Source: Fodinibius sp050117475
GTDB taxonomy: Bacteria > Bacteroidota > Rhodothermia > Balneolales > Balneolaceae
DNA: 64,000 bases
NCBI GenBank assembly: GCA_050117475.1
Contig: JASFMR010000003.1
Location: 3,865 to 67,864 of the forward strand
Reading direction: 5' to 3'
Shown here: positions 1-7,948 of the stretch, piece by piece
Layout: each line of letters begins with the position of its first letter
How positions within the stretch are numbered: the stretch's first letter is position 1
Position numbers and translations under genes: made by a program
Notes under the pieces: model-generated
What the model was told of the DNA's origin: nothing
Seen by the model: only the letters and a program-made list of their open reading frames with translations
Databases searched by the model: none

Positions 1-1040
1 GCCACAGAGCCTGCTCCATCCATAGAAAGATCCCAGATTCCAATAACAAGAGGGAGCATCAACAACGGCACCAAAAATACCATCAGGTGCACCGAGGAAC
101 CGGGGCTATAATTCATATTCGGATCGATGCTCCCATCCTTAAGCAGCATTTCAGGATCCGGCCACAGACGGGGATTTCTTAAGGTCATAACAGCCCGTCC
201 CGTTGCCAGCATCCACGAAGCTATGCTCCAAATTACAACCCCCGCTAACAGAAACCAGCGTTCCGTTAGCGTTACCGTTCCAGTCCCGAAAATAGTATTT
301 ACTACTCCGATACACAGCACCACAAAACCGCCAACGGTGATACTCCAAAGCAGGCCCTTCCATCCTTTAAAAAGATAAACGGCACTCGAACCCGCCAGCA
401 CCAGCGCGGTATAAAGCATCAGCATTATCACACCTCCTTCTCCCGTATAAAGCATAAATGGGGTCCCAAGTGCGCCAAGTGTCCCCACAATTGAAAGCAC
501 AGCTTCATTTTGCTGCAGAGACAAGGACAAAGCCAACAGTGTGACAACAACCATGAAAAACCAGGTAACTATAACGGGCGCAAAAGAATACAGCTGGAAC
601 GTGGAAAATCCGGTGACATAAAAAGTGGCTATTCCCCCACCCAAAAGGATCTGTTTCATGGGTTTAGCACTGTCCGGAACCTGCAAACCACTTATGAATA
701 ACACCAGTCCAATCCCCAAACCTATAGCACTTCTAACCGGGGGAATCAACCATCCTTGGTCAATAGAGTATTTAAACAGAAAAGCTACCCCGATCAGTAA
801 GAGGCCGATACCAATCCTATTAAGCCACTGCTCACCGGGCTGAAAATTCTCTGCATCCCATCTATGTGATTTTGGGACTATGGGCTCCTCTCCGCCTGAT
901 TGATCCGGAGATGCCTTCCCTGCCGGAGAGCCCTGATTCTTTAAACCGGAGATGTGCTGCTCAAGGTTTTCCACTTTTCTTTCCAGACGTTCAATCCTGG
1001 CCTGTAAGTCATGTTTGCTGTCCTGCATCATCAATCCCAT
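1..1040 (-). CDS. DUF2339 family multi-pass membrane protein (N-terminal part)
   Basis: The reading frame runs from an ATG at 1040 to the left window edge without a stop, so only about 346 N-terminal residues are visible. Residues about 5-25 form a short coiled coil of the form ARIERLERKVENLEQHI, followed by a polar linker. A long chain of hydrophobic segments then starts with WLNRIGIGLLLIGVAFLFKY. The coiled coil followed by W(L)NRIG and many helices is the hallmark of DUF2339 (COG5373) predicted membrane proteins, whose function is unknown. Full-length members usually have 700-1000 residues, so most of the protein lies outside. An internal ATG at 1031 or 1028 could also be the start. It is divergent from the SDR gene at 1138. 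Confidence 0.85.
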   Translation of the reverse strand, partial: MGLMMQDSKHDLQARIERLERKVENLEQHISGLKNQGSPAGKASPDQSGGEEPIVPKSHRWDAENFQPGEQWLNRIGIGLLLIGVAFLFKYSIDQGWLIPPVRSAIGLGIGLVLFISGLQVPDSAKPMKQILLGGGIATFYVTGFSTFQLYSFAPVIVTWFFMVVVTLLALSLSLQQNEAVLSIVGTLGALGTPFMLYTGEGGVIMLMLYTALVLAGSSAVYLFKGWKGLLWSITVGGFVVLCIGVVNTIFGTGTVTLTERWFLLAGVVIWSIASWMLATGRAVMTLRNPRLWPDPEMLLKDGSIDPNMNYSPGSSVHLMVFLVPLLMLPLVIGIWDLSMDGAGSV

Positions 1041-1137
1041 CTTAAATTTACGTAATGATTGATATAAGGAATTTTGCACATCTTCTCTATATATCCCAGA
1101 ATATTATTGCTATACTTTCATAAATAAATCGAAATTC

Positions 1138-1962
1138 ATGAGTTCATTTAAAAATAAGCACGTACTTATCACGGGGGGAGCAGGCGGCATTGGCTTTTTG
1201 ATAGGTAAACTTGCTCTTCAAGAAGGAGCGGCCCAACTTATTCTTTGGGATATTGACCGGAAAGGATTGCAAGAGGCCAATGAAGAACTTGAGGAAGAAT
1301 ATTTCTCACAGATAAACACTTATGTCGTTGATTTATCCGAACCGAAACAAGTTTACAACGTTGCAACGCAGGTTATGGAGGTTCATCAATCTGTGGATAT
1401 CCTCATCAACTGTGCCGGAATCATTGTTGGCAAATGGTTCTCAGAGCAATCGAGCACTGAGATTAGTCAGACAATTAATATAAACTTATTGGGCCCAATG
1501 CATACAACCCGAGCTTTGCTGCCCGATATGATTCAAGCCAATAAAGGCCATATTGTAAATATAGCTTCCGCCTCCGGATACCTGGGAAATCCCCGGATGT
1601 CGGTATATGCAAGCAGCAAGTGGGGACTAATAGGGTGGTCGGAATCCCTGCGGCTTGAACTTAAACAGAATACGAACATCAAAGTAACCACAATAGAGCC
1701 CAGTTACATCAAGACGAGCCTGTTTGCCGGCGTGACGCCTCCGCTGCTGACCCCCTTACTAGACCCCTTAGATATTTCTAAACGTATTATTGAAGCCATT
1801 AAGAAAGATAAAATTCACCTTCGGGCACCGTTTATGGTGAAGCTGCTGCCCTTTCTCAAAGGCAGTTTACCCACTCGTTTATTTGATTTCATTGCCGGAA
1901 AACTCTTCAAAGTCTATCACTCGATGGATACCTTTGAAGGCAGAACATCGTCAAAAGAATAG
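1138..1962 (+). CDS. short-chain dehydrogenase/reductase (SDR)
   Basis: A 274-residue classical SDR. The Rossmann cofactor motif TGGAGGIG is at residues 12-19. An NCAG variant of the NAG motif is at 91-94, the active-site Asn at about 116, Ser at 144-146, and the YASSK catalytic Tyr157/Lys161. D38 at the end of the second strand suggests NAD preference (inference). The C-terminal 60 residues are basic and hydrophobic, as in SDRs that act on lipophilic substrates. It is the first gene of a three-gene unit with an aldehyde dehydrogenase 5 bp downstream and a zinc-free MDR oxidoreductase that overlaps it. A role in oxidising or reducing long-chain alcohols or aldehydes is plausible, but the substrate cannot be read from sequence. 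Confidence 0.9.
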   Translation: MSSFKNKHVLITGGAGGIGFLIGKLALQEGAAQLILWDIDRKGLQEANEELEEEYFSQINTYVVDLSEPKQVYNVATQVMEVHQSVDILINCAGIIVGKWFSEQSSTEISQTININLLGPMHTTRALLPDMIQANKGHIVNIASASGYLGNPRMSVYASSKWGLIGWSESLRLELKQNTNIKVTTIEPSYIKTSLFAGVTPPLLTPLLDPLDISKRIIEAIKKDKIHLRAPFMVKLLPFLKGSLPTRLFDFIAGKLFKVYHSMDTFEGRTSSKE

Positions 1963-1967
1963 TCATT

Positions 1968-3335
1968 ATGGAACAGGTCGTAAGACGACAGCACCAGTTT
2001 TTTGAACAAGGGAAAAGTCGATCGGTAACCTTCCGCAAAAAACAGCTAAAAAAACTCAAGGGTATACTGTTGGAAAGCGAAGAGGCATTTTATGAAGCGT
2101 TACGTGCTGATTTTAAGAAGCCTCCTTTTGAGACCTATGCTACAGAACTTTTTATTCTGTACCAGGAGATCGAACATTTGCACGGGGATTTGTCGGCCTG
2201 GGCCGCTCCCCAAAAGGTCCGCGGCTCCATATTCAATTTTCCATCTAAAAACTTTATTTACCCCCAACCATATGGTGTCTCTCTCGTAATAGGGGCATGG
2301 AACTATCCTCTGCATCTAACGCTTAATCCAGTGCTGGGTTCTATGGCCGCAGGAAATTGCACCATCATCAAACCTTCGGAACTGGCCTCACATACCTCTT
2401 CCCTGATCGCCGAAATAATAAACTCCAACTTTGATCCCGGCTACCTGCATGTTGTTGAAGGAGGTGCCGAAATAACCCAATCAATTTTGAGCGAACCGCT
2501 GGACTACATCTTTTTTACCGGGAGTCAGCGTGTAGGAAAAATTATCATGAAGGCAGCTGCAGAACAGTTAACCCCGGTGACTCTCGAGCTCGGGGGAAAA
2601 TCTCCGGCTATCATCGATGAAACCGCCGACCTCTCAACGGCTGCCCGGCGTATAGCCTGGGGAAAATTCATGAATGCCGGGCAAACATGCGTGAGTCCCG
2701 ATTATGTGTATGTCCATACATCTCGAAGAGACGAATTTTTTGAACTCCTTCAAAAAAATATAACTGGCTTTTACGGAGAAGATCCCAGTCAAAGTCCTGA
2801 TTTTGCCCATATCATCAATCGTAATCATTTTGAGCGCCTGGAAAACATGATTGATCCACAAAAGGTATTGATAGGCGGAAAAACAAAGCCGGAGGAACGC
2901 TATATCGAACCTACGGTTATGACCAACATAAACTGGGATGACAAAGTCATGCAGAACGAAATATTCGGTCCAATCTTACCGGTCTTGTCGTTTCAAGATA
3001 TGGATGGGGTTATTGCTTCCATAAAAGTAAGAAGTAAGCCCCTTGCATTGTACCTGTTTTCTAAAAACAAGACAACCCAAGAGCGGGTGATCAATGGAAT
3101 ACCCTTTGGCGGGGGATGTATAAATGATACCGTAGCCCACCTTGCGAATCCGGAACTGGATTTTGGAGGTGTGGGCCATAGTGGAATCGGAAGTTATCAT
3201 GGAAAGAAAAGCTTTGATTTGTTTTCTCACCAAAAGAGCATCATGAAGAAGGGAACCTGGCTCGACATCCCGCTTCGTTATCCCCCATATAGAAACAATC
3301 TCAAATGGCTAAAGAAATTGACCAAAATAATATGA
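1968..3335 (+). CDS. aldehyde dehydrogenase, class 3 / fatty-aldehyde type
   Basis: A 455-residue NAD(P)-dependent aldehyde dehydrogenase that oxidises an aldehyde to the acid. The oxyanion Asn is in WNYP (residue 112), the general-base Glu207 in TLELGGKSP, and the nucleophile Cys241 in GQTCVSPDY. The length and the GAWNYPLHLTLNP and GGCINDTVAHL segments fit the ALDH3 family (fatty and aromatic aldehydes) rather than the roughly 480-500 residue ALDH1/2 type. No C-terminal membrane anchor is evident. It starts 5 bp after the SDR gene, and its stop overlaps the ATG of the next gene (ATGA at 3332-3335), so the three are almost certainly co-transcribed and may be translationally coupled. Confidence 0.93.
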   Translation: MEQVVRRQHQFFEQGKSRSVTFRKKQLKKLKGILLESEEAFYEALRADFKKPPFETYATELFILYQEIEHLHGDLSAWAAPQKVRGSIFNFPSKNFIYPQPYGVSLVIGAWNYPLHLTLNPVLGSMAAGNCTIIKPSELASHTSSLIAEIINSNFDPGYLHVVEGGAEITQSILSEPLDYIFFTGSQRVGKIIMKAAAEQLTPVTLELGGKSPAIIDETADLSTAARRIAWGKFMNAGQTCVSPDYVYVHTSRRDEFFELLQKNITGFYGEDPSQSPDFAHIINRNHFERLENMIDPQKVLIGGKTKPEERYIEPTVMTNINWDDKVMQNEIFGPILPVLSFQDMDGVIASIKVRSKPLALYLFSKNKTTQERVINGIPFGGGCINDTVAHLANPELDFGGVGHSGIGSYHGKKSFDLFSHQKSIMKKGTWLDIPLRYPPYRNNLKWLKKLTKII

Positions 3336-4330
3336 GCGATACATTCAAAGCGCTGGTTGTAGAAGAAATCTTCAACGGAAATTTTCAGCGTTCCGTACAG
3401 CATTGGCCCGTTGAACGGCTCCCTGACAATGATGTCCTCGTCGAGGTACATTACTCCTCACTAAATTACAAAGATGCATTATCAGCCTCAGGAAATAAGG
3501 GAGTAACCCAAACATACCCCCACATTCCCGGTATTGATGCTGCAGGTATCGTGGCACATAGCCGTGATGAGCGATTCCGGGAAGGCGACCCCGTTATTGT
3601 CACCAGCTACGATCTGGGGCAAAACACCTTTGGAGGTTTCGGACAATTTGTTCGAGTCCCGGCCGGCTGGATCGTACCCCTCCCCAGGGGGCTCACTCTC
3701 CGGGAGAGCATGATCCTTGGAACGGCGGGATTAACCGCTGCAATTGGCGTCCGCCATCTTCGGCATAATAACGTAACCCCTGACAGCGGAATCATTCTCG
3801 TAACCGGCGCCACCGGTGGTGTGGGTACGCTGGCTATCAATATGCTGGCAAAAATGGACTATGAAGTGACAGCTGCTACAGGTAAAATGGACCAGCGATT
3901 ATTTTTAAAAAAGATGGGCGCTACAACGGTTATTCACAGGGATGAAGTACAAGACAAGTCTTCCAAGCCCCTGCTCTCCGGAAAGTGGGCCGGGGTAATC
4001 GATACCGTGGGGGGCGGCATCTTGGATACCGCTATCCGCCAATGCCGTCAAAACGGGGTGGTTGCCTGTTGCGGAAATGTTCTGGGTCATGAACTTCATA
4101 CTGATATCTATCCCTTCATTTTACGAGGGGTCAGCCTGGTAGGGATCGACAGTGGTTATTGCTCCATGGAGCTCCGCAGAAGCTTGTGGACTAAACTAGC
4201 CGGTGATTGGAAACCCGAACATTTGGATATACTGGCAAAAGAATGTTCTTTGGAAAAACTGAAGATAGAAATTGATCGCATTTTAGAGGGACAACAGGTA
4301 GGCCGCGTATTGATAAACCTACGATCCTAA
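3332..4330 (+). CDS. YhdH/AcuI-family zinc-free MDR oxidoreductase (acrylyl-CoA reductase type)
   Basis: About 332 residues. It belongs to the YhdH/AcuI branch of medium-chain dehydrogenases, NADPH-dependent enzymes that reduce activated C=C bonds such as acryloyl-CoA. The signature SSLNYKDAL followed by YPHIPGIDAAG is clear, and the cofactor motif VTGATGGVGTLAIN lies in the middle. The catalytic-zinc Cys/His pattern of alcohol dehydrogenases is absent. I place the start at 3332 because this ATG overlaps the preceding stop (ATGA) and the protein then begins MSDTFKALVV, as family members do. An ATG at 3305 would add nine residues lying inside the upstream gene. Its 3' end abuts the convergent receiver gene. 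Confidence 0.9.
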   Translation: MSDTFKALVVEEIFNGNFQRSVQHWPVERLPDNDVLVEVHYSSLNYKDALSASGNKGVTQTYPHIPGIDAAGIVAHSRDERFREGDPVIVTSYDLGQNTFGGFGQFVRVPAGWIVPLPRGLTLRESMILGTAGLTAAIGVRHLRHNNVTPDSGIILVTGATGGVGTLAINMLAKMDYEVTAATGKMDQRLFLKKMGATTVIHRDEVQDKSSKPLLSGKWAGVIDTVGGGILDTAIRQCRQNGVVACCGNVLGHELHTDIYPFILRGVSLVGIDSGYCSMELRRSLWTKLAGDWKPEHLDILAKECSLEKLKIEIDRILEGQQVGRVLINLRS

Positions 4331-4743
4331 GCAGATTTATTAAGCTTCGTCTCTGACGTCTTGTCTTTGAGAGCATTTTTAACCGCAAGAAACAGGGGGT
4401 CTTTAAGATCGCCACTGGTCACCGGCTTGGTTAAAAAACCTGTGAAGCCCGTTTTTTTTGCTCTTTCCAGATAGTAGCGTTCGGAGCTTCCAGACAAGTA
4501 AATAACCGGGACATCAGATTTCTCGCGGATTAACTCCATAGCCTCAATACCATCCATCTCTCCCTTCAACGAAATGTCCATGATGATAACATCCGGCTCA
4601 AGTTCATTGTTTTTGTCTATGGCATCAACGGCCTTGGTGACCTTCCCGACTACATCAAAACCAAGCTTTTTAATTAACCGCTCTTCCACCATTGACAGAA
4701 GCATGTCATCTTCGACGATAAGTACCCGTCCTTTTTGCTCCAT
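4327..4743 (-). CDS. stand-alone response regulator receiver protein
   Basis: A 138-residue CheY-like receiver domain with no output domain. The acidic pocket is D12/D13, the phosphoacceptor Asp56 (IIMDISLKG), the switch Ser84 (IYLSGSS) and Lys106 (FLTKPV). The GEMDGIEAM loop after Asp56 resembles receivers paired with HisKA_2-type kinases. A HisKA_2 kinase lies about 3.2 kb away at 7949, so it is a candidate partner (inference). A strong purine-rich ribosome site (AAAAGGGGGAAAG) precedes the ATG. The last bases overlap the end of the convergent oxidoreductase gene. A 114-bp AT-rich gap separates it from the DUF2235 gene, so it probably has its own promoter. Confidence 0.92.
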   Translation of the reverse strand: MEQKGRVLIVEDDMLLSMVEERLIKKLGFDVVGKVTKAVDAIDKNNELEPDVIIMDISLKGEMDGIEAMELIREKSDVPVIYLSGSSERYYLERAKKTGFTGFLTKPVTSGDLKDPLFLAVKNALKDKTSETKLNKSA

Positions 4744-4857
4744 ATCTTTCCCCCTTTTGAGCCTTCAATTAACACTTTTCCAAAAACATTAAAATTCTTT
4801 AATAAAAAATAATTAAAAAATCTTAATGTGCAAATTTCTTAATAATCTTTTCTCTAT

Positions 4858-5895
4858 CTAAACTAGCCATTTACTCCAAGGTTCAACTTCAAAGTTTAAA
4901 TCCAAAATCCAGGGCGCATAGTTTGTGTGTCCATTATTGTGAATATTTACTGTACGATCCAACACACATTGATGCACAACCGGTTCTGTAGGTCTGCCTT
5001 TAGGCCAGTTCCTCCGTTTCTTGCGGTAGAGTCTTTTCCACCATGTGCCCCTGGAATCATGCATTACGCCGTCCGGATTCCGTTCTATGCTGATGCGATC
5101 TTTATCATAAATCCTGAGACCGTGTTCCGTCGCTTTTTTAATCATCCAAACCAGTGGAATATCTGACAGGCCGGACTCCGGGTATCCCCCACCAACATCC
5201 GAATGCATCCCCGGAAACCAGACCTGTCGTAACGCCTGGTATGGTTTGAGGCCAGGATGCCATAAAACAGGATGAAAAATTTTACGCTTTTCATCAATAG
5301 CCAGAGCATGGTAGGCATTTTCCACGCTTTCACTCAGTTTAAAATTGTGAAAATCATGCTGGAAGTAAGGCACCCGATCTAATACTGCATTTACTCCCTT
5401 AATGGGTATCCCCAGTGCCGATACCGTATCGAAACACCCCAAAAATTTTATTCGGGCCCACATTGTATGATTCCTGCCAATGAGGGCGGATGCCCGGGCT
5501 TCACGCTTTTTTTCATTTTCTATGCGATAAATTCGATAGGCACGGGCTATCAATTCCGGTCTCGAACGGGGTAATATTCCAAAGTAATGGATAAAACTGG
5601 ACAGGCTCCGAACAGTGGCGGCACCACGGCTAAAACCAATTAGGTATATTCGGTCTCCCGACTCAAAATTTTCAAACAAAAAGCGGTAACAGTCTTTGAT
5701 ATTTTTTGATATACCATATCCCGAAATCAAGCCCGCCAGTCCCGCCTCACGAGTCCCTAAGCCCGGATCATAGTATACAATCTGATCATCGGTCCGGTCT
5801 TCTATGATATTAAAAATCTTATAGACGTTGGTATTATTCCCAACACCTCCCTCTTGGCCGGTGCCATCGGCTAATATGACTATGTTTTTGGGCAT
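4858..5895 (-). CDS. DUF2235 alpha/beta hydrolase (Tle1-like lipase fold)
   Basis: A 345-residue predicted cytosolic protein with no signal peptide. It opens with KNIVILADGTGQEGG, the N-terminal DGT motif of DUF2235, and has the nucleophile elbow GFSRGA (Ser89). FLGCFDTVSA follows at 151-160, then the HSDVGGGY motif at 231-238. DUF2235 is the fold of T6SS Tle1 phospholipase effectors, but many members are stand-alone cellular hydrolases of unknown substrate. No T6SS gene is visible here. It ends a three-gene unit: lipoprotein (6210-6809), small acidic protein (5919-6200) and this hydrolase, with gaps of 9 and 23 bp. The conserved gene order suggests they act together. Confidence 0.88.
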   Translation of the reverse strand: MPKNIVILADGTGQEGGVGNNTNVYKIFNIIEDRTDDQIVYYDPGLGTREAGLAGLISGYGISKNIKDCYRFLFENFESGDRIYLIGFSRGAATVRSLSSFIHYFGILPRSRPELIARAYRIYRIENEKKREARASALIGRNHTMWARIKFLGCFDTVSALGIPIKGVNAVLDRVPYFQHDFHNFKLSESVENAYHALAIDEKRKIFHPVLWHPGLKPYQALRQVWFPGMHSDVGGGYPESGLSDIPLVWMIKKATEHGLRIYDKDRISIERNPDGVMHDSRGTWWKRLYRKKRRNWPKGRPTEPVVHQCVLDRTVNIHNNGHTNYAPWILDLNFEVEPWSKWLV

Positions 5896-5918
5896 CCTTT
5901 ATACCAAAATTCGATTAA

Positions 5919-6200
5919 TTAGAGCGTATTCAACAGCTTAACTACAATCCCGCCAAACTCTTCGGCCCGTTTTACAATTTTATTGATTTTGGTATTGTGA
6001 TCATCAGCCGATTTTACGATCTCCATCAGCTCCTCCAGTTTTCTTTGGTCCCTATGCTTTGGAAACAACTGCCTAATTTCATCCATACTCATACGAGTAA
6101 CACCTGAAATTTTGTGCGCTGCTTTAGCATCCGCTTCATTTTCCGCTTTATCGGAAAGTTCATCAAAATCATCCATCAGATCATCAAGGTTGTCCGACAT
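5919..6200 (-). CDS. small acidic helical protein of unknown function
   Basis: A 93-residue protein I cannot assign to a family. It starts with a very acidic stretch (DNLDDLMDDFDEL). It continues with a predicted helical, charged segment containing DEIRQLFPKHRDQRKLEELMEIV, and ends in a short hydrophobic patch (GGIVVKLLNTL). There is no signal peptide, Cys or obvious catalytic motif. GGGGGAG precedes the ATG as a good ribosome site. It lies 9 bp downstream of the lipoprotein gene and 23 bp upstream of the DUF2235 hydrolase, so it is a real operon member rather than a chance reading frame. A role as adaptor or modulator of the hydrolase is only a guess. Confidence 0.7.
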   Translation of the reverse strand: MSDNLDDLMDDFDELSDKAENEADAKAAHKISGVTRMSMDEIRQLFPKHRDQRKLEELMEIVKSADDHNTKINKIVKRAEEFGGIVVKLLNTL

Positions 6201-6209
6201 AGTCTCCCC

Positions 6210-6809
6210 CTAGTTAATATTAGCGTTTCGTATGGTCTCCATAATTTGTTCGGAACGCCGATCGGCCTGCGTTAGAAAACTATCGATGTCCGGGTCAACT
6301 CCGAACATATCGAGATAATGCCGCCTATTTTCTGCTATCTTCGAAGAGCTGTTCAAAAAGCTTGTAAGAGTATTGTTGGCCGAAAGCATCTGGCGGTAGC
6401 GACTTCGCAAACTGTCCGTCACCTGTGCTTCCAACTCATTCAGCGGCTGCATAAATTTGCTTCGTTTGGCCCGGATCCTTTTTAGCATACGAGGGCCCAA
6501 CCTCGTCAGGAAATGCAGTCGTTCCTCTTTATCGTTCTTAGTTACGAGTGAATCCCAATAGTCCGAAACCTGCGGCTGGGAAAAGAAACTCTCAGCGTAG
6601 GCCGGTATCCATTCCTCTTCAAAAATTTCGTTGAGCTTTGCCCGCTTCAGATCGAAATATTTGTGTATCAAGTTCAGGTGAGCCTGCTCCATGGCTGCCA
6701 TTCGCTGCCCGATCTCCTGCGAAAGCCCCGGCGCCTCCCTGGGGATAGAAGCACAGCCTGCCAGGATAAATATACCCAGAAATGCCGCCCAAAATTGATT
6801 CGTACCCAT
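6210..6809 (-). CDS. predicted lipoprotein, helical
   Basis: A 199-residue protein. The N-terminal signal ends in a lipobox (IFILAGC, Cys at residue 19), so a lipidated envelope protein is expected. The rest is predicted almost entirely helical, rich in Arg/Glu/Leu, with no conserved catalytic motif that I recognise. GAGGCGG precedes the ATG. It is the first gene of the unit with the small acidic protein and the DUF2235 hydrolase. Lipoproteins often act as immunity proteins for Tle-type lipases, but the partner hydrolase here lacks an export signal and has no T6SS context, so this remains speculation. Confidence 0.72.
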   Translation of the reverse strand: MGTNQFWAAFLGIFILAGCASIPREAPGLSQEIGQRMAAMEQAHLNLIHKYFDLKRAKLNEIFEEEWIPAYAESFFSQPQVSDYWDSLVTKNDKEERLHFLTRLGPRMLKRIRAKRSKFMQPLNELEAQVTDSLRSRYRQMLSANNTLTSFLNSSSKIAENRRHYLDMFGVDPDIDSFLTQADRRSEQIMETIRNANIN

Positions 6810-6913
6810 AACCGCCTCTTTTTATCGATGATTTTAAACTAGGATACAAATCGAAGAAACCATTTGCAATTACCTGCTTATTTCACTCTGCTGGCCCTCT
6901 TCTGAATGGGTTC

Positions 6914-7756
6914 CTAGCTGTTCAGGTAAATACCGTCGTCCTCAATTCGAATGAGCTTCTCCTTATATAAACGTCCAATAGCCTTTTTAAACGTTTTTTT
7001 GCTCATCTCCAGGCGTCTATGGATTTCCTTGGGATCACTCTTATCGTGCAAGTCCAGGTATCCTCCCACCTGCTTAAGTCGCTGCAGAATATGCCGGGCA
7101 TTGGGCTCCACCTTGCTGTAACCAATGGGCCGCAAAGTCACATCAATTTTATTATCGGGACGAATCTGTTTGATATAGCCCTTCATCCGATCCCCATAAA
7201 AGACATCCCGGTAAAACTCATTGTGATATATAAGTCCCTCGTGCTTCCCGTTAATGACCACCTTGTATCCCAGATCTGTTTTTTTCCATATCCAGAGATC
7301 CACCTCCTCTTTTTCTCCGACCTCTAGTTCAGTATTATCGAGAAAGCGATCAATCTTTGCTGATGCAGCCAGCCGGTTGGTTTGCTCATCCAGGTACATA
7401 TACACCAGGTACGACTGTCCTTCGCGCATGGATTCCAGCTGCTCACGGTGCGGCACAAATAGATCCTTGTCAAGCCCCCAGTCCAGGTAGGCACCAAACT
7501 TATTGGTGTCTTTAACTTTCAGAAATGCGACATCGTGTAACGTAATCTTCGGATCCTGCATAGTGGCTGTAATTCTTTCTTCCCCATCCTTGTAAAGGAA
7601 AACCCGAACATTTTCCCCTTTTCGCAAATCGCGAATTGCCAATTTATTGGGCAGCAAAACTTCTCCTTCCGTACTTGATGAAGTATCGCGCAGGTAATAA
7701 CCGTACTCACTGATCCTCGAGACATTTAATATTTGGTAGGTACCGAGTTTAAACAT
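6914..7756 (-). CDS. cvfB: CvfB-like S1-domain RNA-binding protein
   Basis: 280 residues. The layout matches CvfB/YitL proteins: tandem S1-like OB domains over about residues 1-215 and a winged-helix C-terminus at about 220-280. The first OB domain contains SRISEYGYYLRD and EVLLPNK, the second KFGAYLDWGLDKDLFVPH, and the third YKVVINGKHEGLIYHNE. The winged helix holds LHDKSDPKEIHRRLEMSKK. CvfB is a nucleic-acid-binding regulator first described for virulence-factor expression in Staphylococcus, and many non-pathogens also have it. The gene is monocistronic here, between a minus-strand lipoprotein gene and the divergent sensor kinase. Confidence 0.88.
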   Translation of the reverse strand: MFKLGTYQILNVSRISEYGYYLRDTSSSTEGEVLLPNKLAIRDLRKGENVRVFLYKDGEERITATMQDPKITLHDVAFLKVKDTNKFGAYLDWGLDKDLFVPHREQLESMREGQSYLVYMYLDEQTNRLAASAKIDRFLDNTELEVGEKEEVDLWIWKKTDLGYKVVINGKHEGLIYHNEFYRDVFYGDRMKGYIKQIRPDNKIDVTLRPIGYSKVEPNARHILQRLKQVGGYLDLHDKSDPKEIHRRLEMSKKTFKKAIGRLYKEKLIRIEDDGIYLNS

Positions 7757-7948
7757 AAATTTTTTTACACTTTAAGGCTGGAATGAACATTGAAAATACA
7801 GGCATTACCAATGATTTCGTAATCTTATTTGGTTAATAATTCCAAGCGATTTATGAAGCCGAATGCTGAAATATCACAATTTTATATTGAGCTGGCTATA
7901 ACTACCTTTCGATACAGTTTCTGCCCTTATATATAATTTTGACAGAGG

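Noticed and set aside
4858..5895. DUF2235 protein as a T6SS effector
   Set aside because: There is no T6SS, VgrG or PAAR gene here and DUF2235 members are often cellular enzymes, so the effector reading is not claimed.
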